Notes: a model not told the origin generated them from the letters alone. A stretch of DNA of 12,482 bases from Bacillota bacterium (GCA_023404715.1 JAEYAR010000147.1:1-12482), one strand, 5' to 3'; shown: positions 5,595 through 12,482, numbered from the stretch's first letter. Translations and numbers: made by a program.

Positions 5595-6857
5595 ATGGGC
5601 AGTGGTATAATGGTCGGCACGCTCATCGTGCTGGTGGCTTTATCCGCGTACTTTTCAGCGACGGAGACGGCGTTTTCATCCCTGAACCGTATTCGAATCA
5701 AAAACATGGCGTCCGATGGCGACAAGCGGGCGCAGCTGGTGCTCGATTTAGCGCATGACTACGACAAGCTTCTTTCCACCATTCTGATCGGCAACAATAT
5801 CGTAAACATCACCTCGGCTTCGCTGTCGACGGTGCTTTTCGTAAAATGGCTGGGCGATGCGGGCGTATCGCTCTCGACGGTCGTCATGACCGTCGTGGTG
5901 CTGATCTTTGGCGAAATCTCGCCCAAGAGCCTGGCCAAGGAATCGCCGGAAAAATTCGCGATGCTCTCCGCGCCGGTGATGCATGCGCTCGTCGTGGTGT
6001 TTACGCCGCTGTGCTTCCTCTTTACGCAGTGGAAGCGCCTGCTCTCGCGTGTGTTCCATACGGACGATAGCCCGGGCATGACCGAAGAGGAGCTGCTCAC
6101 CATCGTCGAGGAGGCCCAACAGGAGGGCGGGATCGACGAACAGGAGAGCGAGCTCATCCGCAGCGCGATCGGGTTTAACGACCTGAAGGCGGTCGATATC
6201 TTTACGCCCCGGGTAGACGTGACCGCGGTGGAAAAGGGCGCGACGGTCGACGAGATCGCCGATACGTTTGCCGATACGGGCTATTCGCGCCTGCCGGTTT
6301 ACGAGGAATCGATCGACGACATCGTGGGTATCATCCACAACAAGGACTTCTTCAGCGACGTGGTCAAGGGTGGGCAGCCGGTCGAATCGATCATCAAGCC
6401 CGCGACGTTTATCACGCAGTCCATCAAGATCGCCGAGCTTTTGCGGATGCTGCAAAAGAACAAATCGCACATGGCGGTCATTACCGACGAATTCGGCGGT
6501 ACGGTAGGCATTGTGACGATGGAGGACATCCTAGAGGAGCTCGTGGGCGAAATCTGGGATGAGCACGACGAGGTCGTCGAGCCCATCGAGCGCGTAGACG
6601 AGGACACCTGGCGCATCGTCGGCAGCGAGGAGCTGCACAAGATCGAAGAGCTCTTTGACCTGGACGACGAGAGCGAGGCGAGCACGGTTGGCGGCTGGGT
6701 GCTGGAGCGCATGGGCCGCATCCCGCAGGAGGGCGACAGCTTTACGTACGAAAACCTGGCCGTCACGGTCACGAAGACGGATGCGCGGCGCGTGCTGGAA
6801 ATTACGGTGCACCGCCTGCCCGAATCCGAAGACGTGCAAGCGACCGCGCAGGCATAG
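5595..6857 (+). CDS. CNNM/CorC (HlyC-type) membrane protein with CBS pair
   Basis: This 420-aa protein has the full CNNM/CorC architecture. A DUF21 transmembrane domain (about 1-190) has the family signatures S-A-x-E-T-A-F-S-S-L near the start and GEISPKSLAKESPEKFA (about 106-122). A CBS-domain pair (about 200-325) includes DIFTPRVDV and ITDEFGGTVGIVTMEDILEE. A C-terminal CorC/HlyC domain (about 335-410) has VGGWVLERMGRIP. Family members export or exchange Mg2+, with ATP-Mg binding to the CBS pair; the older hemolysin label is misleading. ATG 5595 is the first start in frame after a stop at 5583-5585; AGGAGG at 5575-5580 is 14 bases away. An in-frame ATG at 5610 is an alternative with no better site. 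The gene is followed by a terminator, so it stands as a single-gene unit with its own leader. Confidence 0.93.
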   Translation: MGSGIMVGTLIVLVALSAYFSATETAFSSLNRIRIKNMASDGDKRAQLVLDLAHDYDKLLSTILIGNNIVNITSASLSTVLFVKWLGDAGVSLSTVVMTVVVLIFGEISPKSLAKESPEKFAMLSAPVMHALVVVFTPLCFLFTQWKRLLSRVFHTDDSPGMTEEELLTIVEEAQQEGGIDEQESELIRSAIGFNDLKAVDIFTPRVDVTAVEKGATVDEIADTFADTGYSRLPVYEESIDDIVGIIHNKDFFSDVVKGGQPVESIIKPATFITQSIKIAELLRMLQKNKSHMAVITDEFGGTVGIVTMEDILEELVGEIWDEHDEVVEPIERVDEDTWRIVGSEELHKIEELFDLDDESEASTVGGWVLERMGRIPQEGDSFTYENLAVTVTKTDARRVLEITVHRLPESEDVQATAQA

Positions 6858-6860
6858 CAT

Positions 6861-6900
6861 CAGGGGCGCAGGCGCTTTCGCCGCGCCCTGTATTGTTTTT
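6861..6900 (+). terminator. terminator of the CNNM/CorC gene
   Basis: CAGGGGCGC (6861-6869) pairs with GCGCCCTG (6883-6890) with one bulged G, enclosing GGCG-CTTT-CGCC. TATTGTTTTT follows. It starts four bases after the stop codon and is a typical Rho-independent terminator. Confidence 0.85.
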
Positions 6901-6948
6901 CACACATGCGCCATACTACATGCAGGAAAACGAGGGTTTATTTCGTCA

Positions 6949-6978
6949 TTGCTTATGAAGGCAGGAACGGTGTATACT
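6949..6978 (+). promoter_or_regulatory. promoter of the AlkZ-related to dusB run
   Basis: TTGCTT (6949-6954), an 18-base spacer and TATACT (6973-6978). The expected start near 6985 leaves only about 11-14 bases before the first codon, just enough for GAGGGA at 6987-6992. Confidence 0.7.
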
Positions 6979-6998
6979 GAACCCATGAGGGACGAATG

Positions 6999-7676
6999 AT
7001 GAAGGCGGGTGGGCGCATGCGCGTGGGGACGTACGAAGAGATGCTGGCGCTGCTGGAAGAGATAGGCTTTATGGGATTCGGGAGCGGCACAGGGTATCTC
7101 TCTCTCGAATCGGTGACCCACCCGGGGGCCTGGCATCAGGGCGACGAGCGGGACCCCTGGGAATGGAAGGACCGAATTGCAAAGCGGAGAGACGGCGCTT
7201 ACGCGCGCGTATTCCGGGGGAAGCCCGCGTTGATCTCGCCCGCGTGGTACCCGATCTTTCGAGCCGCTTTTGAGACGCATGACGAGCTGGAGGCGCGCTA
7301 TCAAACCGGGCATCTGGATCCTATGACGCGCCGCCTTGCACAGTGCTTTGCGCGCCGTCCGGTCTGGGCGCGCCACGAGCTTACGGCGGAGCTAGGCGTC
7401 GGCAAGGCGGAAAAGAGCCGCTTTGAGTCGGCGCTGACGCGCCTACAGGGCGAGATGCGCATCACCCCCAGCGGCACGGCGCCCAAAATCGCCGCGAGCG
7501 GCGAGCTCATGGGTTGGCCGTCGCTCGAATATACACGGGTAGACGTATGGATGCCCGCCGAATGGGGGATCAGCCCGCTTTCGAGCGGCGAGGCGCGCGC
7601 CAAGATCGCGGAGCAGATGCAGACCGTCTGCCCCGAGCTGGACGCACGGGCGATGCGCCGGCTGATCGGCGCGTGA
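6999..7676 (+). CDS. AlkZ-related protein
   Basis: This protein of about 225 aa matches my memory of the group named AlkZ-related: a start motif T-Y-E-E-M-L-A-L-L-E-E-I-G-F, S-L-E-S-V-T, then WHQGDERDPWEWKDRIA (about 45-61) and A-L-I-S-P-A-W-Y-P (about 77-85). The group is similar to part of the winged-helix DNA glycosylase AlkZ/YcaQ, but it is shorter and its activity is not established. The C-terminal half could be another winged-helix unit. ATG 6999 is six bases from GAGGGA (6987-6992); ATG 6996 is adjacent, and ATG 7017 would match the usual family start but lacks a clear site. It is followed 22 bases later by a membrane protein gene and then dusB, probably one transcript. The group call is fairly sure; a DNA-repair role is inference. 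Confidence 0.72.
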   Translation: MKAGGRMRVGTYEEMLALLEEIGFMGFGSGTGYLSLESVTHPGAWHQGDERDPWEWKDRIAKRRDGAYARVFRGKPALISPAWYPIFRAAFETHDELEARYQTGHLDPMTRRLAQCFARRPVWARHELTAELGVGKAEKSRFESALTRLQGEMRITPSGTAPKIAASGELMGWPSLEYTRVDVWMPAEWGISPLSSGEARAKIAEQMQTVCPELDARAMRRLIGA

Positions 7677-7698
7677 AAAAGCACCGGGAGGGCGAAAC

Positions 7699-8229
7699 GT
7701 GAAGTATTTACGCCGGTTTCTGTTTTTCATCACATCGCGTTTGTTTTGGGTGACGGTGATCTCCGCGCTGCTCATCGTCGCGTTTTACATGTCGATGAAC
7801 GCGACGAATATCCACATCCTGCTGACAGACGGCATGAAGGCGCGCGCCGGCGTCATCCTGATGCAGGAGGACGCCTCGGAGCTCACGAAGTTCTTCAAGC
7901 GAGACTATCTGGAGAGCGACGAGCGGCTGCGCGTTGGCATGAGCGACGCATCGCCCTATGCGAACTACGACATTCGCGGGTTTGAGCACAACGTATCCAT
8001 GGAGTGGATGTGGAGCTGGCCGTGGGAGACGGTCGCCCGCGCGGATTTTGTGGAGGAGATTCCCTCCATAGACGGCAAGGTAAAATCCGCTAAACGCGAA
8101 GAGGTGCTCGCCGCGGGCGGGGAGGCGGCGCTGACGCCGCCGGCCTGGCCTAAGGCGCGCTATCGCGCGACGCTGACGCGCGTCAGCGGCCAGTGGAAAA
8201 TTTCCAATTTACAGCTCATCGAAAATTGA
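7699..8229 (+). CDS. single-pass membrane protein of unknown function
   Basis: I do not recognise this 176-aa protein. It has a basic N-terminus (MKYLRRF), one hydrophobic segment at about residues 10-32, and an outside domain of about 140 residues. The segment does not end in a good cleavage site, so it is more likely an anchor than a removed signal. The outer part begins NIHILLTDGMKARAGVIL, then acidic D-A-S-E-L-T-K-F-F, three Trp residues near 98-104 (W-M-W-S-W-P-W) and a C-terminal strand pair (YRATLTRV, WKISNLQL) like the last strands of an NTF2-like fold; that is only an impression. It starts at GTG 7699, seven bases after GGGAGG (7686-7691). It lies between the AlkZ-related gene and dusB with gaps of 22 and 16 bases, so all three are probably co-transcribed. 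Confidence 0.75.
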   Translation: MKYLRRFLFFITSRLFWVTVISALLIVAFYMSMNATNIHILLTDGMKARAGVILMQEDASELTKFFKRDYLESDERLRVGMSDASPYANYDIRGFEHNVSMEWMWSWPWETVARADFVEEIPSIDGKVKSAKREEVLAAGGEAALTPPAWPKARYRATLTRVSGQWKISNLQLIEN

Positions 8230-8245
8230 TCGTAAAGGAAATGCC

Positions 8246-9235
8246 ATGCACATCGGAAGCGTACATTTGAAGGGAAATGTATTTCTGGCGCCCATGGCAG
8301 GCGTGACGGATTATCCGTTCCGCCTGCTTTGCCGTGAAATGGGCTGCTCGCTTACGTATACGGAGATGGTCAGCGCCAAGGGCATGCTGCTCGCGCCCAA
8401 GGGCAACCGCGCTGCGCGCGAGCTGCTGCTGACATCGACCGCGGAGGGCCCGGTGGCCCTGCAAATCTTCGGCAAGGAGCCGGAGCTGATGGCGCGGGCC
8501 GCACAGGAGCTGACGCAGAGCGGCGGGTTTTGCCTTGTAGATGTAAACATGGGCTGCCCGGCGCCCAAGATCGCGTCGGGCGGCGAGGGAAGCGGGCTGC
8601 TGCGCGAGCCGGCGCTGGCGGTCGAAATCGCCAGCGCCGTCGTGCGCGCGGTACGGCTGCCTGTGACGGTGAAGCTGCGCATGGGCTGGGACGAGGAAAG
8701 CATCGTTTATGAAGAGCTAGGGCGCAGGCTTGAGGGCGTGGGCGTAGCGGCGCTGACGCTGCACGCGCGTACCCGCAGGCAATTTTACGCGGGCCGTGCG
8801 GATTGGGATGCGATTGCCCGGCTGAAGCGTGCGGTGTCCATCCCGGTCATCGGCAACGGCGACGCGGCGAGCCTGGAGGACGCGCGGCGGATGCAGGCGC
8901 AGACAGGATGCGACGGCGTCATGATCGGGCGCGGGGCGATGGGCAATCCCTGGCTCTTCTCGGGGAAGCAGCCGGCCGCGCAGGAACGCAGCGAAATGGC
9001 CCTGCGCCACGCGCGCATGCTGCTCGCGCTCAAGGGCGAGGCCGTCGCCATGCGCGAGATGCGAAAGCACGTCGCATGGTATGTCCGTGGATTGAAGGGG
9101 GCGGCGCGCATACGCGAGCAAACGAATGCCGCCAAGACATACGCGGAGCTGTGCGAATGCTTGCGCGGTCAGTATGAAGTTGCCCCGCATCGGTTGACAG
9201 ATACGGCGCAAATGGCTTATAATAGGGAACCATGA
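8246..9235 (+). CDS. dusB: tRNA-dihydrouridine synthase, DusB-like
   Basis: This 329-aa FMN enzyme reduces specific uridines in the tRNA D-loop to dihydrouridine using NADPH. The family marks are all present: LAPMAGVTDYPFR (14-26), catalytic Cys104 in VDVNMGCPAPKI, Lys143 in VTVKLRMGWD, then LHARTR, IPVIGNGD and DGVMIGRGAMGNPW at the phosphate-binding end of the TIM barrel. A helical C-terminal domain follows, with R-K-H-x-x-W-Y. The usual length is 320-340 aa. ATG 8246 follows AAAGGAA (8234-8240); an ATG at 8241 is in another frame. DusB is the common Firmicutes member and its place before greA-lysS supports that name. The last codons also contain the promoter of the next genes. Confidence 0.93.
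   Translation: MHIGSVHLKGNVFLAPMAGVTDYPFRLLCREMGCSLTYTEMVSAKGMLLAPKGNRAARELLLTSTAEGPVALQIFGKEPELMARAAQELTQSGGFCLVDVNMGCPAPKIASGGEGSGLLREPALAVEIASAVVRAVRLPVTVKLRMGWDEESIVYEELGRRLEGVGVAALTLHARTRRQFYAGRADWDAIARLKRAVSIPVIGNGDAASLEDARRMQAQTGCDGVMIGRGAMGNPWLFSGKQPAAQERSEMALRHARMLLALKGEAVAMREMRKHVAWYVRGLKGAARIREQTNAAKTYAELCECLRGQYEVAPHRLTDTAQMAYNREP
9194..9223 (+). promoter_or_regulatory. consensus promoter inside the end of dusB, for greA-lysS
   Basis: TTGACA (9194-9199), an 18-base spacer and TATAAT (9218-9223): both hexamers are perfect. It sits in the last 14 codons of dusB, with a start expected near 9230, so greA has a leader of about 120 bases. Confidence 0.85.
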
Positions 9236-9279
9236 TAGGCGAAGCGTGCGCACCGCGCATGCACAAGCGATAAGTACAA

Positions 9280-9304
9280 GCGCCGGACAGGTTCTGTCCG
9301 GTGC
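9280..9304 (+). terminator. hairpin in the greA leader
   Basis: Eleven base pairs (one G-T) join 9280-9290 to 9294-9304 around a three-base loop. Only weak T-richness follows (TCATTTC). It could be a partial terminator for dusB or an attenuator in the greA leader. A smaller hairpin, TGCGC-ACC-GCGCA, lies at 9247-9259. Confidence 0.5.
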
Positions 9305-9348
9305 GTCATTTCATCTACGCGCAAGAAGCGCAAAAGGAGAGTTAGAAC

Positions 9349-9834
9349 ATGGCAAATGAAGTCAAGCGTCAGGTCGTTACGCAGGAAGGCCTCAAGAAGC
9401 TGATGGACGAGCTGGAGTACAACAAAACCACCCGCCGCACGCAGATCGCAGAGCAGATCAAGGTCGCCATCTCGTTCGGCGATTTAAGCGAAAACGCCGA
9501 ATACGATTCGGCAAAGAACGAGCAGGCGAACCTCGAACAGAAGATATCGGAGCTGGAAAACACCATCCGCAACGCGATTGTGATGGACGAGGCCGACATC
9601 AACACGGACGTCGTAGGCTTTGGCACCACGGTGCGGATTACGGACGTCGAAGAAGGCGACGAAGAGGTGTATTCCATCGTCGGCGGGCCCGAGGCGGACC
9701 CGATGAACAACAAGATATCCAACGAATCCCCGGTAGGCGCCGCCCTCATGGGCCGCCACGTCGGCGAAGAGGTGACCATCGTAACCCCCAACGGCCCCTG
9801 GAAGGTGCGCGTGGAAGATATCTTCCGTCAGTAA
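9349..9834 (+). CDS. greA: transcription elongation factor GreA
   Basis: GreA enters the secondary channel of RNA polymerase and triggers cleavage of backtracked RNA. The 161-aa length is typical (about 155-165). The N-terminal coiled coil (about 1-78) has T-Q-E-G-L-K-K-L-x-D-E-L at the start and GDLSENAEYDSAKNEQ at its tip; Asp45 and Glu48 match the Mg2+-coordinating acidic pair (Asp41 and Glu44 in E. coli). The C-terminal FKBP-like domain (about 85-161) has VVGFGTTVRITD, SPVGAALMGRHVGEEV and a final G-P-W-K-V-R-V-E-D-I. AAAAGGAGA (9332-9340) fixes the ATG. It is 34 bases before lysS with no terminator between, so the two share a transcript. Confidence 0.97.
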   Translation: MANEVKRQVVTQEGLKKLMDELEYNKTTRRTQIAEQIKVAISFGDLSENAEYDSAKNEQANLEQKISELENTIRNAIVMDEADINTDVVGFGTTVRITDVEEGDEEVYSIVGGPEADPMNNKISNESPVGAALMGRHVGEEVTIVTPNGPWKVRVEDIFRQ

Positions 9835-9868
9835 GCCGAAGGGCCCATTATAACGAAGGAGGAGCCCC

Positions 9869-11365
9869 ATGGAAGAGCAAAATACGTCCCTCGAAGCGGC
9901 GCAGCGAAATCTGAGCGAGCAGGAACAGATCCGCCGCGCAAAGCTGCAGCGTCTCGCAGAGGAAGGGCGCGATCCCTATAAGCTGACCCGCTATGACCGC
10001 ACGCATACCTCCGAAGACATCGTCACGAACTACGATGCGCTCGAAGGCGAAGAGGTATCCATCGCCGGGCGCATGGTATCCCGGCGCATCATGGGCAAGG
10101 CCTCCTTCGCACATTTGCTGGACGGCAAGGGCGATATCCAGTTCTATACCCGGCGCGACGACGTAGGCGAAGAGGCGTACGCTGATTTCAAGACGTTTGA
10201 TATCGGCGACCTCGTAGGCGTGAAGGGCACGGTCTTTAAGACGAAGACGGGAGAGATCTCGGTGCACGCCATAGAGATCACGCTGCTAAGCAAGTCGCTC
10301 AAGCCGCTACCTGAGAAGTGGAACGGCCTGAAGGATACGGACCTGCGCTATCGCCAGCGCTATGTGGACATGATCGTCAACCCCGAGGTACGCGATACGT
10401 TCATCAAGCGTTCGCTGATCATCAAGCATATTCGCGAGTTTCTGGATGCGCGCGGTTTTCTCGAGGTGGATACGCCCGTTCTGCACACGCTGGAGATCGG
10501 CGCGGATGCACGCCCCTTTATCACGCATCATAACACGCTGGACCTGGATATGTACCTGCGCATTGAGACGGAGCTCTATTTGAAGCGCCTGATCGTTGGC
10601 GGCTTTGAAAAGGTGTACGAGGTGGGTCGCATCTTCCGCAACGAGGGCATGGATACGCGACACAACCCCGAGTTTACATCCGTCGAGCTCTATCAGGCTT
10701 TTGCTGACTATAACGACATTATGCGCCTGGTCGAAGAACTCTACGCCTTTGTGACGGAGCGCGTATGCGGCACGCTCAAGATCCCCTATCAGGGAAAAGA
10801 AATCGATATGACCGCGCCGTGGCCGCGCATTACGATGGCGGACGCAGTCAAGAAGTACAGCGGGCTCGACTTTCATGCATGGCAAAACGACGAGCAGGCG
10901 CGCGCGGAGGTCTTGGCAAAGGGCGTCCACGTAGAGAAAAACGCTACGCGCGGCGATTGCTTGGCGGCATGCTTTGACGAGTTTGTCGAGCATGAGCTCA
11001 TACAGCCGACGTTTATCATCGATTACCCCGTGGAAATCTCCCCGCTCGCCAAGCGCAAGATCGGCGAGCCGGGCATCACGGAGCGCTTTGAATTCTTCAT
11101 CAACGGCGGTGAATACGGCAACGCGTTTACAGAGCTCAACGATCCCATCGATCAGCGGGCGCGCTTTGAGCGCCAGGCTGCCGCGAAGCGCGCGCAGGGG
11201 GCCAACGCACAGGTGGACGAGGACTTTATCAACGCGCTCGAGTACGGCATGCCGCCGACGGGAGGGCTTGGCTTTGGATTGGACCGTCTGGTCATGTTGC
11301 TGACCGATTCGGCCTCCATTCGAGATGTTTTGCTCTTCCCGACGATGAAGCCGCGCGATATCTGA
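9869..11365 (+). CDS. lysS: lysyl-tRNA synthetase, class II
   Basis: This 498-aa enzyme charges tRNA-Lys with lysine at the cost of ATP. An OB-fold anticodon-binding domain (about 55-145; SIAGRMVSRRIMGKASFAHL) is followed by the class II catalytic core. Motif 1 lies near FLEVDTPVL (about 198), motif 2 is RIFRNEGMDTRHNPEFTSVE (about 254-273), and motif 3 is GLGFGLDRLVMLL (about 465-477). ARPFITHHNTLDLDMYLRI and ELYLKRLIVGGFE are typical of bacterial LysS. One departure is the segment after motif 1, T-L-E-I-G-A-D-A-R-P-F, where most homologues I recall have G-G-A-x-A-R-P-F. AAGGAGGAG (9856-9864) precedes the ATG. I see no T-box leader; expression probably comes from the promoter in dusB. Confidence 0.97.
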   Translation: MEEQNTSLEAAQRNLSEQEQIRRAKLQRLAEEGRDPYKLTRYDRTHTSEDIVTNYDALEGEEVSIAGRMVSRRIMGKASFAHLLDGKGDIQFYTRRDDVGEEAYADFKTFDIGDLVGVKGTVFKTKTGEISVHAIEITLLSKSLKPLPEKWNGLKDTDLRYRQRYVDMIVNPEVRDTFIKRSLIIKHIREFLDARGFLEVDTPVLHTLEIGADARPFITHHNTLDLDMYLRIETELYLKRLIVGGFEKVYEVGRIFRNEGMDTRHNPEFTSVELYQAFADYNDIMRLVEELYAFVTERVCGTLKIPYQGKEIDMTAPWPRITMADAVKKYSGLDFHAWQNDEQARAEVLAKGVHVEKNATRGDCLAACFDEFVEHELIQPTFIIDYPVEISPLAKRKIGEPGITERFEFFINGGEYGNAFTELNDPIDQRARFERQAAAKRAQGANAQVDEDFINALEYGMPPTGGLGFGLDRLVMLLTDSASIRDVLLFPTMKPRDI

Positions 11366-11371
11366 TTATAC

Positions 11372-11397
11372 GCCGCTCGGCTAAGCCGGGCGGCTTT
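11372..11397 (+). terminator. weak terminator-like hairpin after lysS
   Basis: GCCGCTCGGC (11372-11381) and GCCGGGCGGC (11385-11394) form a 10-bp stem with one G-T pair and a three-base loop, then only TTT. The next gene begins 25 bases on, so readthrough is likely and the hairpin may only lower its expression. Confidence 0.6.
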
Positions 11398-11419
11398 GCG
11401 CTATAAAGGGGACGAAAGC

Positions 11420-12136
11420 ATGGTAGATAACAAGATTACGAAGGCGCGCATCAAGCATCACTTCGGATACGGCGCGTGGAAATATGCTTTGCTCATCGCG
11501 ATCAGCATCATCGGGTGGGATCTCATATACAACATGACGGCCTACCGCCCGCCGGCGGACAAGAAGATCGACATGTACGTCGTGCGCGCCGGAGCCGACC
11601 TGGACGCCTTTGAAGCGGCGGAGATGCCCGCCATGCAGGAAGCGTTTGCGGACATGGAAGAACTCAACTTCTACCTGATCGCCATGGGCAGCCAGGATGA
11701 TTACAACGTGACGATGCAGTTCACGACTTACATCGCCGCGCAGCAAGGCGATCTGTTCCTGCTGCCGTACACCAAGGCGAAGGACCTGGGCTATGCGGAA
11801 AACGACGGCCTCTTCCTATCCCTACAGGACTATCTGGCGGACGGCACGATCGACGCGAAGGCGATCGATTTGGAGGGCGGCAAGCTCCCGGACGGGGCGG
11901 CCGGGCGCGTTGTGTGTATGATCCCCGCCGATACGCTGTACGGGCTGCTCGATTACAACATCGATCCGCAGGGGCTTTGCCTGGCGATCCCGGCCTATTC
12001 GGGCAATCCGGATAACGCGGCGAAGATGATCGACTGGTTTATCGAGCGCTTCTCGACCGAAAAGCCGGAGTGGTACGACCAATACAAAGAGAACCAAAGG
12101 GAGCAGGCGGCCCAAAGCGCGCAGCTTTTCCAATGA
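11420..12136 (+). CDS. membrane-tethered SBP-like protein, unknown function
   Basis: This 238-aa protein has a basic cytoplasmic head (MVDNKITKARIKHHFGYG), one membrane segment (about 19-38) and an outside domain. The outer part begins KKIDMYVVRAGADLDAFE and contains an SBP-like strand-helix pattern, F-T-T-Y-I-A-A-Q-Q-G-D-L-F-L-L-P (about 96-111; compare P-V-D-L-L-L-V in the large SBP). It ends with an SBP-like helix, YSGNPDNAAKMIDWFIERFS (about 192-211), then a charged tail. It is about half the size of a true SBP and is anchored by a helix, not a lipid. ATG 11420 follows AAAGGGGA (11406-11413); a TTG at 11396 is in the hairpin and unlikely. It follows lysS by 54 bases and ends at a strong terminator. 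The fold call is moderate and the role unknown; it may be a truncated relative adapted to sensing. Confidence 0.72.
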   Translation: MVDNKITKARIKHHFGYGAWKYALLIAISIIGWDLIYNMTAYRPPADKKIDMYVVRAGADLDAFEAAEMPAMQEAFADMEELNFYLIAMGSQDDYNVTMQFTTYIAAQQGDLFLLPYTKAKDLGYAENDGLFLSLQDYLADGTIDAKAIDLEGGKLPDGAAGRVVCMIPADTLYGLLDYNIDPQGLCLAIPAYSGNPDNAAKMIDWFIERFSTEKPEWYDQYKENQREQAAQSAQLFQ

Positions 12137-12149
12137 GGATGAACCCCGT

Positions 12150-12192
12150 CAAGAGGCGTAGAAGGCAATTTTTTTGCGCCTCTTGTTTTTTT
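12150..12192 (+). terminator. strong terminator closing the greA-lysS run
   Basis: CAAGAGGCG (12150-12158) pairs perfectly with CGCCTCTTG (12177-12185), followed by seven T. A second T-run lies in the loop. From here to about 12315 I see no gene, only AT-rich sequence. Confidence 0.9.
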
Positions 12193-12316
12193 ATAACGTA
12201 CGGAAAAATGCGCCTATTAAGCCTTGAAGGGTGCTATGAAGAATTCGAATGCGAAGTATATGCGAATGATAAAGTGAGGGAAAAGAAATAAAGTTCGGAA
12301 ATGCTGCTCAAAGTCG

Positions 12317-12345
12317 CGAAAGAAGCAAAAAATCTTTTCAAAAAG
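12317..12345 (+). promoter_or_regulatory. A/T tracts, possible UP element
   Basis: An A6 run, a TCTTTT run and an A5 run lie just upstream of the -35 at 12349. This is the usual place and composition for an UP element that binds the alpha subunits of RNA polymerase at rRNA promoters. Confidence 0.5.
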
Positions 12346-12348
12346 GTG

Positions 12349-12377
12349 TTGACAAGAAGGGAGAAGGATGGTATACT
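12349..12377 (+). promoter_or_regulatory. rRNA-type promoter
   Basis: Perfect TTGACA (12349-12354), a 17-base spacer and TATACT (12372-12377), with TGG ahead of the -10 (extended -10). It has the strength and setting of a ribosomal RNA promoter. The start is expected near 12384. Confidence 0.88.
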
Positions 12378-12383
12378 AATCAA

Positions 12384-12482
12384 GCTGTCGGCGAGCGGGG
12401 CGCGAAAGTTCTCCAGGCTGCACAGAAACGATCCTTGAAAACGATACAGAATAGAGAAAAGCAAACGCAAGGAAAGACAGTT
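12384..12482 (+). other. 5' leader of a ribosomal RNA transcript, cut by window edge
   Basis: The last 99 bases carry no gene. CCTTGAAAAC (12434-12443) followed by GATACAGAATAGAGAAAAGC is the kind of sequence seen just ahead of 16S rRNA genes in Firmicutes, and it follows an rRNA-type promoter. The 16S gene itself is not in the window. The reading rests on pattern memory and on the lysS-rrn order known in Bacillus subtilis. Confidence 0.75.

Noticed and set aside
5748..6470. 240-codon minus-strand frame across the CNNM/CorC gene
   Set aside because: It mirrors the codons of a well-supported gene; the product is rich in Arg, His and Asp with no recognisable domain.
10307..10993. 228-codon minus-strand frame across lysS
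   Set aside because: Antisense shadow of lysS with no motif and no start signal.
12070..12291. 73-codon frame running past the end of the SBP-like gene through the terminator
   Set aside because: It starts inside another gene in a different frame, crosses a strong terminator and has a Lys/Arg-rich, domain-free translation.

Overview
The window reads as a GC-rich Clostridia (Firmicutes) chromosome segment. The Gram-positive signals are strong AGGAGG-type ribosome binding sites, near-consensus TTGACA/TATAAT promoters, a GreA-LysS pair directly ahead of what looks like a ribosomal RNA operon, and several secreted solute-binding-protein (SBP)-like genes. An uncultured gut-type Clostridia such as Christensenellales is my guess from gene style only. 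I saw no tRNA, CRISPR array, transposase or phage gene.

Left part (1-4118, accessory in character): the 3' end of a very short SBP-like gene; a Phd/YefM-RelE type II toxin-antitoxin pair with its own promoter; a 596-aa secreted SBP-like protein with an extra N-terminal domain; a 178-aa secreted protein of unknown function; and a 57-aa small protein followed by a long hairpin. The mini-SBP keeps the start and the C-terminal helical part of an SBP but lacks the middle. A 20-bp copy of the end of the large SBP gene sits just before the 57-aa gene. Together these suggest duplication and deletion among SBP paralogues. The intergenic stretches here are visibly AT-richer than the right part.

Middle part (4119-6900): an Eis-like GNAT acetyltransferase, then a CNNM/CorC (HlyC-type) membrane protein preceded by a roughly 175-nt leader. 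That leader has an excellent extended -10 promoter, a possible 27-codon leader peptide beginning Met-Asp-Glu-Pro-Pro-Leu-Pro, and competing base pairings near the ribosome binding site. As CNNM/CorC proteins are linked to Mg2+ transport, this is the best candidate in the window for an undescribed regulatory system.

Right part (6949-12482): a promoter drives an AlkZ-related protein, a membrane-anchored unknown and dusB in a tight run. A second near-consensus promoter inside the end of dusB drives greA and lysS (transcript cleavage factor and lysyl-tRNA synthetase). A membrane-tethered SBP-like gene follows, ending in a strong terminator. The window closes with a textbook rRNA-type promoter and pre-16S leader, so a 16S rRNA gene should begin just beyond the right edge. 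The order dusB-lysS-rrn resembles the Bacillus subtilis arrangement and marks this half as conserved information-processing chromosome.
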